Origin: Mycolicibacterium grossiae
GTDB lineage: Bacteria > Actinomycetota > Actinomycetes > Mycobacteriales > Mycobacteriaceae
Length of the DNA stretch: 64,000 nucleotides
Direction of reading: 5' to 3'
Assembly (NCBI RefSeq): GCF_008329645.1
Contig: NZ_CP043474.1
Span: 2,294,001-2,358,000 of the forward strand
Positions within the stretch are counted from its first letter, which is position 1, and every line of letters starts with the position of its first letter. The translations under genes were made by a program, and so were the position numbers. Positions 9,279 through 18,541 of this stretch are shown here, in pieces. A model generated the notes under the pieces. That model saw nothing but the letters and a program-made list of their open reading frames with translations. It was not told where the DNA came from and did not search any database.

Positions 9279-10436
9279 TCACTGCAACGGCAGCTCGGCG
9301 CCTGCCCCGCCCGGGATGCCGTGAACCTCGATCGACGTCGGGACGGTGCCGACGGGGACATCGAAGGCGACGGCGGTCTCGACCACCTCGCCCGGCTCGA
9401 TGGTGACGACGCCGCCGCCCATGTAGAAGGACGCCTCGTCATCGGGCACGAACGTCGTGTCGCCGGCCTTGAGCACCTGCAGCGTGGACAGGAAGTCCTG
9501 CGCGTCCGGTCCGTTGTTGCCGACCATGACGTAGACGACGACGAACTCACCCGTCGCGGTCTTCTGGACGGAGTCGTCCTCGACCGACGTGATGGTCGGA
9601 CCGGTCTCGGTCCCCGAGATGGCGAACGTGAAGGGCCCTTCGGTGACTTGGCCGTCGACGGGTGCGGTGTCGGCCGGCGCGGCAGTGCCGGTCGTGGGTT
9701 CCGGCGATGACGGCTCGGCGGTCTCGAAGGTCGACGGCTCCACGGATGCGATGTCGGTCGTCGACGTGTCGCGAATGGCGAACGCGTACACCAGCAATCC
9801 GATGAGGATCACCAGCAGGGCGGCGACGCTGCCGAGGTAGCCGATGACGAGCCGGCGTTTACCCGGATTCTGCGATGGCGGAAAGCCCTCGGGTGCACCG
9901 AAGGAGGACGGAGCCGCCGGACCGAAGCTGTGCGCGTGCCCCGAGTCGTCCGGAGGAGCGTTCCATGCGGCAGGAGGCGGCGGCGCGGTGAACGTCGGCA
10001 CGACCGTCGTCGGCTGCTCCGATGCGGGACCAGCGTTCGCGTCGTCGTCCGGACCGGTCGGCTGCTCCGCTCCCACGGGATGGTCGGGCGTCGTCTCTGT
10101 CGGGGCGTCGACCGCGGGTGCGTCCGGCGTCGTCAACGCACCGGACGAAATCGCCTCGAACGACGGTGTTTCGAAGGTCTCGAAGGTGGGCGGCTCGAAC
10201 GGGCTGGGCTCCGGCGGTGGCGCCGACGTCGGCGCATCGCTTCGGTCGGACGCGGGATCCTCGTGCGGCGCGCCGGCCGTGGGGTCGGTGAGAGGTGCGG
10301 CGGCCGTGGCTCGTTCGCCGGCGGGAGGGATGGCCTGCGAGCGATGATGCGTCCACGCCGCGCCGTCCCAGTAGCGCAGCATGCCCAAGGCCTCGGGGTC
10401 CGGATACCAGCCGGCGGGCGTCGGCGGTGCGGTCAT
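9279..10436 (-). CDS. DUF2510 membrane protein with extracytoplasmic DUF4352-like domain
   Basis: A 385-residue protein. Residues 9-31 form a DUF2510 motif (GWYPDPEALGMLRYWDGAAW), typical of cytoplasmic N-termini of actinobacterial membrane proteins. Residues about 35-185 are a long Pro/Thr/Ala/Glu-rich disordered linker. One membrane segment lies at about 191-216. The outer C-terminal domain (about 255-385) resembles the immunoglobulin-like DUF4352/telokin fold (EFVVVYVMVGNNGPDAQDF; GGVVTIEPGEVV). Role unknown, probably binding or signalling at the cell surface. No catalytic motif is visible. Confidence 0.8.
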   Translation of the reverse strand: MTAPPTPAGWYPDPEALGMLRYWDGAAWTHHRSQAIPPAGERATAAAPLTDPTAGAPHEDPASDRSDAPTSAPPPEPSPFEPPTFETFETPSFEAISSGALTTPDAPAVDAPTETTPDHPVGAEQPTGPDDDANAGPASEQPTTVVPTFTAPPPPAAWNAPPDDSGHAHSFGPAAPSSFGAPEGFPPSQNPGKRRLVIGYLGSVAALLVILIGLLVYAFAIRDTSTTDIASVEPSTFETAEPSSPEPTTGTAAPADTAPVDGQVTEGPFTFAISGTETGPTITSVEDDSVQKTATGEFVVVYVMVGNNGPDAQDFLSTLQVLKAGDTTFVPDDEASFYMGGGVVTIEPGEVVETAVAFDVPVGTVPTSIEVHGIPGGAGAELPLQ

Positions 10437-10538
10437 CGCAGGGTCCTCCCTGTCATGCGCCTGAGAGGGCGCTGCGAATGGGGACGATAGCGCAGGGCCT
10501 GCGCCGATGCGCTATTTCCACACCCGTGTGACGGCCCG

Positions 10539-11264
10539 TCAACCGCCCATGACCGCGCGCCACTGTTCCAGGCTGCTGGCCCGGTAGACGTAGTTCGTCT
10601 GCCGCACATCGGACAGTGGAGCACTGGGTTCGGCCGAGTACCAGTGGCCCGGGAACACCGTCGGATCGCCGGGCAACGTGGCGAGCGCCTGCAGGCTGCG
10701 GAACATGTCGTCGACGTTGCCGCCGGGGAAGTCGGTACGCCCGCAGCCCTCGAGGAACAGCGTGTCCCCGGCGATGAGGCGGCCGTCGAGGAGGAAGCAC
10801 TGGCTGCCCGGGGTGTGGCCCGGCGTGTGCAGCAGTTCGATCTCGACGCCACCGACGGCGACGCGGTCGCCGTGCTGGTGCTCGGTGAGTTCGGACGGCG
10901 CGATGCCGGTGATGCGGGAGACCCAGTCCGCCTCGTGGGCGTTGACGTGGACCGGCAGGCTCGTCCGCTCGAGCAGTTCGGCGAGCCCCTTCAGCTCGAA
11001 GCCCATCATCGAGCCGCCGACGTGATCGGGATGGTGATGGGTGACGAGGACGCCGGCCAGACGCATCCCGTCGGACTCGGCGATGTCGGCGAGGTCGCCC
11101 GCGGCGTATGCCGGGTCGACCACCAGGGTGTCGCCGGTCTGCCGGTCGCCGATGAGGTAGGAGAAGTTGCGCATCTGCTGCGCGATCGGATCGCCGGCGG
11201 CGTAGTCCCGGCCGGACAGCAGCTGCCGGAAGTAGAGGCGGTCATCGGCGTCGGAGGAGCCCAT
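10539..11264 (-). CDS. MBL-fold metallo-hydrolase, glyoxalase II-like
   Basis: A 241-residue metallo-beta-lactamase-fold hydrolase with the complete metal site: THHHPDH (residues 75-81), the HTPGHTPGS segment near 150, and a late GHW. It matches the position of Rv0634c next to the thrT/metT/rpmG cluster. Family members hydrolyse thioesters such as S-lactoylglutathione or oxidise persulfides. Mycobacteria lack glutathione, so mycothiol or a metabolite thioester is a likelier substrate (inference). The first ATG at 11264 gives a plausible N-terminus. Confidence 0.85.
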   Translation of the reverse strand: MGSSDADDRLYFRQLLSGRDYAAGDPIAQQMRNFSYLIGDRQTGDTLVVDPAYAAGDLADIAESDGMRLAGVLVTHHHPDHVGGSMMGFELKGLAELLERTSLPVHVNAHEADWVSRITGIAPSELTEHQHGDRVAVGGVEIELLHTPGHTPGSQCFLLDGRLIAGDTLFLEGCGRTDFPGGNVDDMFRSLQALATLPGDPTVFPGHWYSAEPSAPLSDVRQTNYVYRASSLEQWRAVMGG

Positions 11265-11354
11265 GTGCTCACCCTATGGTGGGCGTCGGCCGTGGCGGCG
11301 CGGCGGTCGCCGATGATCGCGAAGTGCCCCTCACCAGCGCTACTGAGCAGCGGT

Positions 11355-11384
11355 TTGGCGCGTGAAACGCCGAGACTGTACCCT
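11355..11384 (+). promoter_or_regulatory. Promoter-like element for the tRNA-Thr/tRNA-Met/rpmG/had cluster
   Basis: TTGGCG at 11355-11360 and TACCCT at 11379-11384 with an 18-base spacer. This is a good mycobacterial primary-sigma promoter, 43 bases before the mature tRNA-Thr 5' end. Confidence 0.55.
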
Positions 11385-11427
11385 CTTCAATGCCCATGCA
11401 GCGGACGTCGTCCGAGGCCGGGGCACG

Positions 11428-11500
11428 GCCCCCTTAGCTCAGTCGGCAGAGCGTTTCCATGGTAAGGAAAAGGTCAACGGTTCGATTCCGTTAGGGGGCT
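11428..11500 (+). tRNA. thrT: tRNA-Thr (GGT anticodon)
   Basis: A full 73-base cloverleaf: acceptor GCCCCCT/AGGGGGC, D-loop AGCTCAGTCGGCAGAG, anticodon arm with GGT, and T-arm GGTTCGATTCC. CCA is not encoded. It corresponds to thrT upstream of metT and rpmG in M. tuberculosis. Confidence 0.96.
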
Positions 11501-11533
11501 CGGTGGACGGGTGGCGCGCTACCCGGATCCCGG

Positions 11534-11607
11534 GGCGGTGTAGCTCAGCTGGTTAGAGCGCACGACTCATAATCGTGAGGTCGGGGGATCGAGCCCCCCC
11601 ACCGCTA
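11534..11607 (+). tRNA. metT: tRNA-Met (CAT anticodon, elongator type)
   Basis: A 74-base cloverleaf with acceptor GGCGGTG/CACCGCT, D-arm AGCTCAGCTGGTTAGAG, anticodon stem CACGA/TCGTG around CAT, and T-arm GGGGGATCGAGCCCCCC. The first acceptor pair is G-T rather than the unpaired C-A of initiators, so it is an elongator tRNA. It sits 33 bases after tRNA-Thr. Confidence 0.95.
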
Positions 11608-11642
11608 CTCCCAACAGCGATCTTCAACGAAGGACGACCAAC

Positions 11643-11810
11643 GTGGCCTCGAGTACTGACGTACGGCCCAAGATCACCTTGGCCTGCGAGGTGTGCAAGC
11701 ACCGCAACTACATCACCAAGAAGAACCGGCGCAACGATCCCGATCGCCTCGAGATCAAGAAGTTCTGCCCGAACTGCGGACACCACCAGCCGCACAAGGA
11801 ATCGCGCTGA
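11643..11810 (+). CDS. rpmG: 50S ribosomal protein L33, zinc-binding (C+) form
   Basis: A 55-residue L33 that starts with GTG at 11643, just after tRNA-Met. It keeps both CxxC pairs (CEVC near residue 16 and CPNC near residue 43), so it is the zinc-binding C+ paralogue. Mycobacteria usually also have a C- paralogue used under zinc limitation. The sequence [20 protein letters not shown] is typical of the family. It matches rpmG2 (Rv0634B) in the tRNA-had cluster. Probably co-transcribed with the upstream tRNAs and with hadABC. Confidence 0.95.
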   Translation: MASSTDVRPKITLACEVCKHRNYITKKNRRNDPDRLEIKKFCPNCGHHQPHKESR

Positions 11811-11861
11811 CGCGTCACCCCGTGGGCACGGCCCGGGGGTGAAAGGTTAGGTTCGCTAGCT

Positions 11862-12341
11862 GTGGCTCTGTCGTCGAACATCGTCGGAAAGCACTTCCGC
11901 TACCCCGACCACTATGAGGTCGGCCGCGAGAAGATCCGCGAGTACGCGATCGCCGTCAAGAACGACGATGCGGTCTTCCAGGACAACGACGTGGCGGGCG
12001 CGCTGGGGCACGGCTCGATCCCCGCGCCGCTGACGTTCATCTCGATCTTCGGCTACATGGCGCAGACGGCGTTCTTCGAGCACGCCAACATCGGCATCAA
12101 GGACGCCAAGATCGTCCAGGTCGACCAGTCGCTCAAGTTCGTCCGGCCCATCTTCGCCGGGGACAAGTTGTACTGCGACGTGTACGTCGATTCCGTTCGG
12201 CAAGCGCACGGCACCGACCTCATCGTGACCAAGAACGTCGTCACCAATCAGGCCGGTGACGTCGTGCAGGAGAGTTATACGACCCTGGCGGGTCGAACGG
12301 GTGAAATGGGAGACGAGGGTTTCGACGATGGCACTGCGTGA
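11862..12341 (+). CDS. hadA: (3R)-hydroxyacyl-ACP dehydratase subunit HadA
   Basis: HadA (159 residues) is the non-catalytic, substrate-binding partner of HadB in the FAS-II elongation cycle that builds meromycolic acids. It has a hot-dog fold with the conserved opening GKHFRYPDHYEVGREKIREYA. It lacks the hydratase Asp/His pair that HadB supplies. GTG start at 11862. The stop lies inside the start of hadB (14-base overlap), so translation is coupled. HadAB is the target of thiacetazone and isoxyl in M. tuberculosis (family knowledge). Confidence 0.95.
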   Translation: MALSSNIVGKHFRYPDHYEVGREKIREYAIAVKNDDAVFQDNDVAGALGHGSIPAPLTFISIFGYMAQTAFFEHANIGIKDAKIVQVDQSLKFVRPIFAGDKLYCDVYVDSVRQAHGTDLIVTKNVVTNQAGDVVQESYTTLAGRTGEMGDEGFDDGTA

Positions 12342-12756
12342 GTTCGACACCGTGAAGGTAGGGGATCAGCTCCCCGAGAAGACCATTCCGCTGACGCGCG
12401 GCGACCTGGTCAACTACGCCGGCGTCTCCGGCGACCTCAACCCCATCCACTGGGACGACGACATCGCCAAGCAGGTCGGCCTCGACACCGCAATCGCGCA
12501 CGGCATGCTGACCATGGGCCTCGGCGGTGGCTACGTGACGTCCTGGGTCGGCGATCCCGCGGCGGTGACGGAGTACAACGTCCGCTTCACCGCGGTCGTC
12601 CCCGTCCCCAATGACGGCATCGGTGCGGAGATCGTGTTCTCCGGTCGCGTGAAGTCGGTCAATCCCGAGGACAAGTCGGTCGTCATCGCGCTGTCCGCCA
12701 CGACCGGGGGGAAGAAGATCTTCGGCCGCGCCGTCGCCACGGCGAAGTTGGCGTAA
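12328..12756 (+). CDS. hadB: (3R)-hydroxyacyl-ACP dehydratase catalytic subunit HadB
   Basis: HadB, 142 residues, the catalytic hot-dog subunit shared by the HadAB and HadBC dehydratases of FAS-II. It contains the hydratase-2 motif with the Asp/His dyad in DLNPIHWDD and the following IAHGMLTMGL helix. It dehydrates 3-hydroxyacyl-AcpM to trans-2-enoyl-AcpM. It starts at ATG 12328 inside the end of hadA and stops 2 bases before hadC, so the three subunits are made in step. Confidence 0.96.
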   Translation: MALREFDTVKVGDQLPEKTIPLTRGDLVNYAGVSGDLNPIHWDDDIAKQVGLDTAIAHGMLTMGLGGGYVTSWVGDPAAVTEYNVRFTAVVPVPNDGIGAEIVFSGRVKSVNPEDKSVVIALSATTGGKKIFGRAVATAKLA

Positions 12757-12758
12757 CC

Positions 12759-13319
12759 ATGGCACTGAAGACCGACATCCGCGGGATGGTCTGGAAGTAC
12801 CCCGACGCGTTCGTCGTGGGACGCGAGCAGGTGCGGCAGTACGCAAAGGCCGTGAAGTCCGCGCATCCGGGCTCGATCGACGAGGACGCGGCCGCCGAAC
12901 TCGGCCACGACGCCTTGATCGCGCCGCTCACCTTCGCAGCGATCTTCGCGGTCATGATCCAGAACCACTTCTTCCAACACGTCGACGTGGGCTTCGAGAC
13001 CATGCAGATCGTGCAGGTGGATCAGAAGTTCCTGTTCCACCGCCCGATCAAGGTCGGCGATGCGCTCAACGGCACCATGCACATCGAGTCGGTCGACGAG
13101 CGGTTCGGCGCCGACATCGTGACCACGCGCAACGTCTGCACCGACGCCAATGGCGAGGTGGTCATGGAAGCCTTCACCACGCTGATGGGCCACGAGGGCG
13201 ACAACTCGATCTCCGCCGGATGGGACCCGGAAACGGGCCAGGTCGTGCGCAAACCGGTCAAGCACGACGACGAGGAGATCGACGGCGTCGAGGTGTCGAC
13301 GGGCCACGCGACGGATTAG
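12759..13319 (+). CDS. hadC: (3R)-hydroxyacyl-ACP dehydratase subunit HadC
   Basis: HadC, 186 residues, is a paralogue of HadA that pairs with HadB to act on longer chains late in meromycolate elongation. The opening WKYPDAFVVGREQVRQYAKAV mirrors HadA. The C-terminal tail (about 30 residues, acidic) is longer than in HadA. It begins 2 bases after the hadB stop. It is the last gene of the had operon; tRNA-Trp and secE follow after about 150 bases. Confidence 0.95.
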   Translation: MALKTDIRGMVWKYPDAFVVGREQVRQYAKAVKSAHPGSIDEDAAAELGHDALIAPLTFAAIFAVMIQNHFFQHVDVGFETMQIVQVDQKFLFHRPIKVGDALNGTMHIESVDERFGADIVTTRNVCTDANGEVVMEAFTTLMGHEGDNSISAGWDPETGQVVRKPVKHDDEEIDGVEVSTGHATD

Positions 13320-13340
13320 TAAGTCTCACGTGGGCCGATG

Positions 13341-13346
13341 TACACT
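13341..13346 (+). promoter_or_regulatory. -10-like element before tRNA-Trp/secE
   Basis: TGTACACT, an extended -10 box (TACACT at 13341-13346), lies about 20 bases after the hadC stop and 127 bases before tRNA-Trp. No convincing -35 is seen. A GGGGTTCACCCC hairpin follows in the leader. Confidence 0.3.
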
Positions 13347-13472
13347 CGGTCCTCGGGGTTCACCCCGATTCAGCGCGCTGTCCGTCGGTTGCGTATCGAC
13401 CGCTCGGAGAGCGCGCGAATCATGTGAGCCCCTGGGGTGACCTGGCAGGATTGCCCGCCGTGTCGTCCCCGA

Positions 13473-13545
<73 letters not shown>

Positions 13546-13615
13546 CTCAACTGAATACTCGACAAGTGTGGACACTGGAAAGTGACCGCACGACGAACCA
13601 GACGAAAGGCATGCG

Positions 13616-14029
13616 GTGAGCGACGAGCGCGACGGTGCCGGCTCCGCAGGCGACGGCTCCGACAACGGACACGGTGACACCGGCGGCGACGCCGCCGTGG
13701 TGACCAAGCCGCAGCGGCCGACGGGCAAGCGGACGCGGCGTGAGGGGACGACCGCGACGGCCGTCGCCACCGACGCCGAGGTGGTCAAGAACGGCGACGG
13801 CAAGAAGCCCAAGACCGCCAAGAAGGACGGCCCGAGCCGCAACCCCTTCGCCTTCGTCTTCAACTACTTGAAGCAGGTCGTCGCCGAGCTGCGCAAGGTG
13901 ATCTGGCCCAACCGCAAGCAGATGGTCAGCTACACGACCGTGGTGCTGGTGTTCCTGGCATTCATGGTGGCGCTGATCGGTGGAGTCGACTATGGCTTCG
14001 CCAAGCTCATCACCCTGGTGTTCGGCTGA
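13616..14029 (+). CDS. secE: Preprotein translocase subunit SecE
   Basis: SecE, 137 residues, the small essential subunit that clamps SecY. The conserved core [22 protein letters not shown] precedes a single membrane segment (about residues 107-130). An N-terminal hydrophilic extension of about 75 residues (Asp/Gly, then Lys-rich) is common in actinobacteria. GTG start at 13616. The neighbours trpT upstream and nusG downstream form the conserved secE-nusG-rplK-rplA arrangement. Confidence 0.95.
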   Translation: MSDERDGAGSAGDGSDNGHGDTGGDAAVVTKPQRPTGKRTRREGTTATAVATDAEVVKNGDGKKPKTAKKDGPSRNPFAFVFNYLKQVVAELRKVIWPNRKQMVSYTTVVLVFLAFMVALIGGVDYGFAKLITLVFG

Positions 14030-14929
<900 letters not shown>

Positions 14930-14999
14930 CCGGACTCCGGCTAGTAGGAGCGGGCGCCACCCGCGCCCCGAAACCGCAAGTAAGGAAACACCACTCCCA

Positions 15000-15427
15000 T
15001 GCCCCCGAAGAAGAAGGTCGCCGGGCTGATCAAGCTGCAGATCCAGGCCGGGCAGGCCAACCCCGCCCCGCCGGTCGGCCCTGCGCTCGGCCAGCACGGC
15101 GTCAACATCATGGAATTCTGCAAGGCGTACAACGCCGCGACGGAGTCGCAGCGCGGAAACGTCATCCCCGTGGAGATCACCGTCTACGAGGACCGCACGT
15201 TCACCTTCGCGCTGAAGACCCCGCCCGCCGCCAAGCTGCTGCTCAAGGCCGCCGGCGTGCAGAAGGGTTCCGGTGAGCCGCACAAGACCAAGGTCGCCAA
15301 GGTGACCTGGGACCAGGTGCGCGAGATCGCCGAGACCAAGAAGGAAGACCTGAACGCCAACGACATCGATCAGGCCGCGAAGATCATCGCGGGCACTGCT
15401 CGGTCCATGGGCATCACGGTCGAATGA
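15000..15427 (+). CDS. rplK: 50S ribosomal protein L11
   Basis: L11, 142 residues, part of the GTPase-associated centre. It opens with the family sequence [21 protein letters not shown] and has the C-terminal 23S rRNA-binding domain with [19 protein letters not shown]. It sits 70 bases after nusG. A small inverted repeat (CCGGACTCCGG) lies between them. It is also the factor by which RelA senses uncharged tRNA (family knowledge). Confidence 0.96.
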
Positions 15428-15530
15428 CTCGTCGACCGCCCCTGTGGCGGTCGTCAACACACCGAAGGCGTGGGAGGGCCAGCTCCGGCCCGCGAACCAC
15501 GACTCCAACGAAAGTGATTGGAAGAACCAC

Positions 15531-16241
15531 ATGAGCAAGACCAGCAAGGCATACCGCGAAGCCGCCGAGAAGGTGGACCGGGAGAACCTGTACACGCCGC
15601 TCGAGGCCGCGCGCCTGGCGAAGGAGACGTCCAGCAAGAAGCAGGATGCGACCGTCGAGGTCGCGATCCGCCTCGGTGTCGACCCCCGCAAGGCCGATCA
15701 GATGGTGCGCGGCACCGTCAATCTGCCGCACGGGACCGGCAAGACCGCCCGCGTCGTGGTGTTCGCGGTCGGTGACAAGGCCGAGGCCGCCGAGGCGGCC
15801 GGCGCGGATGCCGTGGGCAGCGACGACCTGATCGAGCGCATCCAGGGCGGTTGGCTGGACTTCGACGCCGCGATCGCGACGCCGGACCAGATGGCGAAGG
15901 TCGGCCGCATCGCGCGCGTGCTGGGCCCGCGCGGCCTGATGCCGAACCCGAAGACCGGCACGGTCACCCCGGACGTGGCGAAGGCCGTGTCCGACATCAA
16001 GGGCGGCAAGATCAACTTCCGCGTCGACAAGCAGGCCAACCTGCACTTCGTCATCGGCAAGGCGTCGTTCGACGAGAAGTCGCTGGCCGAGAACTACGGT
16101 GCCGCACTGGACGAGATCCTGCGTGCCAAGCCGTCGTCGTCGAAGGGCCGCTACCTGAAGAAGGTCACCGTCTCGACCACCACCGGCCCGGGCATTCCGG
16201 TCGACCCGCAGGTCACCCGTAACTTCACCGAAGAGGCCTGA
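15531..16241 (+). CDS. rplA: 50S ribosomal protein L1
   Basis: L1, 236 residues, forms the L1 stalk and in many bacteria represses its own operon by binding the rplK leader. The start is placed at ATG 15531 ([15 protein letters not shown]); an upstream in-frame start at 15444 would add 29 residues of non-conserved sequence. The signature [24 protein letters not shown] segment is present as [20 protein letters not shown]. In M. tuberculosis the next gene is mmaA4; here the order is broken by 24 kb of other DNA. Confidence 0.96.
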   Translation: MSKTSKAYREAAEKVDRENLYTPLEAARLAKETSSKKQDATVEVAIRLGVDPRKADQMVRGTVNLPHGTGKTARVVVFAVGDKAEAAEAAGADAVGSDDLIERIQGGWLDFDAAIATPDQMAKVGRIARVLGPRGLMPNPKTGTVTPDVAKAVSDIKGGKINFRVDKQANLHFVIGKASFDEKSLAENYGAALDEILRAKPSSSKGRYLKKVTVSTTTGPGIPVDPQVTRNFTEEA

Positions 16242-16250
16242 TCTCCTCGA

Positions 16251-16313
16251 CCGCGAGCGTGCACATCCGTCGCCGACATTCCGTGTCGCGTAGACGAATG
16301 TGCACGCTCGCGG
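16251..16313. repeat. Long inverted repeat/hairpin between rplA and the dipeptidase gene
   Basis: CCGCGAGCGTGCACAT (16251-16266) is a perfect 16-bp inverted match to 16298-16313. After one mismatch the stem continues 4 more pairs, and a nested CGACA/TGTCG hairpin sits in the loop. It starts 9 bases after the rplA stop and is followed by CGTTTTCC, so it could end the rplK-rplA transcript. It overlaps both candidate starts of the downstream gene (16259 and 16298). The loop sequence at 16269-16292 recurs, 22 of 24 bases, at 26537-26560. Confidence 0.7.
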
Positions 16314-16948
16314 CGTTTTCCGCTGCGATCCTGATGCTGATGACGTCTCACCCGGCCGCTGCCGACGTTCCTCCGGTGTCTCCCCGCGCCCAGGCGGCGG
16401 GGCTGGTGGACGTGCGTACGGCGGTGCCCGACGCCCGCATCGACCTGCGCTACGCGACCACGAACAACTTCGTCGGTGAGGCGCTCTATCCGGCGGGCGC
16501 CCGCTGCCTGGTCCACGAATCCCTTGCTCCCGGACTCGCCGTCGCCGCCGAACGGTTGCGGGCGCAGGGCCGCGTGCTCGTCTTCTGGGACTGCTACCGA
16601 CCGCACGACGTGCAGGTGCGGATGTTCGAGAAGGTGCCGAATCCCAACTGGGTTGCGCGCCCCTCGGAGTTCGCCCGCAGCCACGAGTCCGGGCGGTCGG
16701 TCGACGTGACGGTCGCCGACGGCCACTACGGATGGCTGCTCGACATGGGCACCGACTTCGACGACTTCACGCCGCGCAGTCTGGCGCTGGCGACGGACGG
16801 GTTGAGCCCGGAACAGATCCAGAACCGCGCGGCGCTGCGTGAGGCGATGGCCGCCGGCGGACTGACCGTCTACTCCGGTGAGTGGTGGCACTTCGACGGG
16901 CCCGGCGCCAAGGATCCGCGACCCATCCTGGACGTGCCGGTCGACTAG
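16298..16948 (+). CDS. Secreted D-Ala-D-Ala dipeptidase, VanX-like (M15 family)
   Basis: A 216-residue exported metallopeptidase from ATG 16298; a GTG at 16259 would add 13 arginine-rich residues. The signal peptide ends near SHPAAA-DVPP. The zinc site of the VanX/M15D family is clear: SHESGRSVDVT (His and Asp ligands) and GEWWHF (catalytic Glu and last His). The FWDCYRPHDVQ segment upstream matches the RPxxxQ signature. It would cut D-Ala-D-Ala or related peptidoglycan-derived dipeptides outside the membrane. It is not evidence of glycopeptide resistance, since vanH/vanA are absent. It is not found at this spot in M. tuberculosis. Confidence 0.82.
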   Translation: MCTLAAFSAAILMLMTSHPAAADVPPVSPRAQAAGLVDVRTAVPDARIDLRYATTNNFVGEALYPAGARCLVHESLAPGLAVAAERLRAQGRVLVFWDCYRPHDVQVRMFEKVPNPNWVARPSEFARSHESGRSVDVTVADGHYGWLLDMGTDFDDFTPRSLALATDGLSPEQIQNRAALREAMAAGGLTVYSGEWWHFDGPGAKDPRPILDVPVD

Positions 16949-17904
16949 CGCTGCGCCGGGATCGTGACGTCGGCGACCACCGCCATGTGATCGGTGCCGG
17001 GGATGCGGGCCGTCTCGACGCCGGTCGCGACGGCTCCGTGGGTCAGGACGTGGTCGATCGCGATGACCGGTCGATAACTGTCCGCGGGGTAGGTCAGGCG
17101 GAACGGTTCGCCCGCCTGGTTGGCAGCGTCGTGGTAGTCACCCGGCAGAGCGTTCCGGAACTGCGCCATGTCCGTCGTGGAATTGAAGTCGCCGGCTACC
17201 AGAACGGCGTTGCCGCGCGCGGTGTCCGCGAGGCGAGTGAGGGTCGCCGGCAGGCGGGCCACGTCGTGGCGCCACTCCTCGACCGGCATCGGCCACGGCG
17301 GGCTGAGGTGTACCGAGGCGACGACGGGTCGTGTTGCGACGCCCGGGATCTCGAGCCGTGCCGAGACGGCGGGGAGCCGGAAGTCGGTAATGGGCTGCTG
17401 GTCCGTCAACGGGTACCGGCTCCACAGGCCGACGCCGTTCGCCTCGGGGCGCGGGTCGAGGTAGCGATGGGGCAGCAGCTCGTCGATACCGGCCGCTGAC
17501 AGCGCGGTCACGGCCTCGGGCGTCATCTCCTGGACGGTCAGGACGTCGACGCCGTCCCGGGCGAGTGCGACCGCCTCGCGCGCGTCCGCGCCGCCGTACT
17601 TCATGTTGAGCGACATGACGCGAAGCGACGTGCCTGGCGGGGCCGTGGCCGCCACGAAGCCCGGTGCCGCCACTGCGGCGGCCGTGATGGTGGTGATCGC
17701 CGCGAGTGCGGTGAGGGCGCGACGCCGCGCAATGAGGCTGAGCAGCAATGCGATTGGCGCTGCGGCGGTCGCCAACGGTGCTGCGAGCGACACCATCATC
17801 GACGGGTGATTGACGACTGGGACGTACCGCGCGACGAGCAGCGCTACGGCCGCGATGAGCGCGACGACGCCGAGGACGGTGGTGATGCTGCGGAGCGTTC
17901 TCAT
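16945..17904 (-). CDS. Endonuclease/exonuclease/phosphatase-family membrane protein
   Basis: A 319-residue protein. The first about 100 residues form three membrane segments (start MRTLRSITTVLGVVALIAAVALL). The remainder is an EEP-fold domain with all motifs: LRVMSLNMKYGG, VQEM, HLSPPW, GDFNST, IDHVLTHG and TDHMAVVADV at the C-terminus. Such membrane-tethered enzymes act outside the cytoplasm as nucleases or phosphodiesterases; the substrate is unknown. The ATG at 17904 is chosen because the upstream open frame is low in coding character. Its stop overlaps the convergent dipeptidase by 4 bases. It borders the polysaccharide locus, with a 637-base gap between. Confidence 0.8.
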   Translation of the reverse strand: MRTLRSITTVLGVVALIAAVALLVARYVPVVNHPSMMVSLAAPLATAAAPIALLLSLIARRRALTALAAITTITAAAVAAPGFVAATAPPGTSLRVMSLNMKYGGADAREAVALARDGVDVLTVQEMTPEAVTALSAAGIDELLPHRYLDPRPEANGVGLWSRYPLTDQQPITDFRLPAVSARLEIPGVATRPVVASVHLSPPWPMPVEEWRHDVARLPATLTRLADTARGNAVLVAGDFNSTTDMAQFRNALPGDYHDAANQAGEPFRLTYPADSYRPVIAIDHVLTHGAVATGVETARIPGTDHMAVVADVTIPAQR

Positions 17905-18541
17905 GGCGAGGTCGAGGGTACGTGGGGGCGAGGGGAGCGCCTCGGGCCCGCGACTCTCGTCGTGACCGTCAATATCTGGCGAAGATCTGTGCCGAGCGTT
18001 GTACCAGTTGTAGCAAACTTCGTACCGAAGGTCTGTCCGGTAGTGCTCTGAGGGTCGCGGCAGCCGCTCACTGCCGCTGCCGCTGAAGCGCGAGTAGGTC
18101 GTGGATGGCGCGGCTCGTCGTGCGGACTGTCGCTCCTGGCGCGCCAAGCTTGCCAGCGGCTGAACGCGGCCGCAGTGGTTTGCATTGCGCTGCGACCGAT
18201 CGAAGAGTGAAAAAGCACGTTGTGCCGGTAATTTACGTTCCCCGCCCGTAGCCCAAGTCGCACGTCCAGGAAACTCCTAGGGGTTCCCCCGATTCCTGCC
18301 CCCTTGCAGTCCCTTAGCGTTGTGCCCGAAGGAGGCGGGCGGACGAGCCGCCGAGCGGGTATGCCGCGCGGGACCGTCGATGAATGTAGGGCGCAACGTG
18401 GCGCCTCTGGCGGCACTCGGCGCTCCCGAATTCGAGTTTCAGCAATGCGCATGTCCGAGTCAGGCGCTACTATCAGTTCGTCTGGCAAATCGCGGCGGGT
18501 GGGGGACACAAGCCGCGGCCAGTTATCGGTGGGGGAAGTCA
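17905..18541. promoter_or_regulatory. Long intergenic region opening the polysaccharide locus
   Basis: 637 bases with no supported gene. It separates the minus-strand EEP gene from the first plus-strand EPS gene, so it should hold divergent promoters. Visible elements: an A/T-richer patch around 18209-18240; a G-run/C-run pair CTAGGGGTTCCCCC near 18277-18290; a -10-like TACTAT at 18468-18473; and a GGGGGAAG ribosome-binding site just before the ATG at 18542. The roughly 70-base leader after TACTAT has two GGGGGA runs. No riboswitch class is recognised. Confidence 0.45.

Noticed and set aside
16298..16948. VanX-like gene as part of a glycopeptide-resistance cassette
   Set aside because: No VanH dehydrogenase, VanA-type ligase or VanRS regulators nearby; single dipeptidases of this family are common in actinobacteria.
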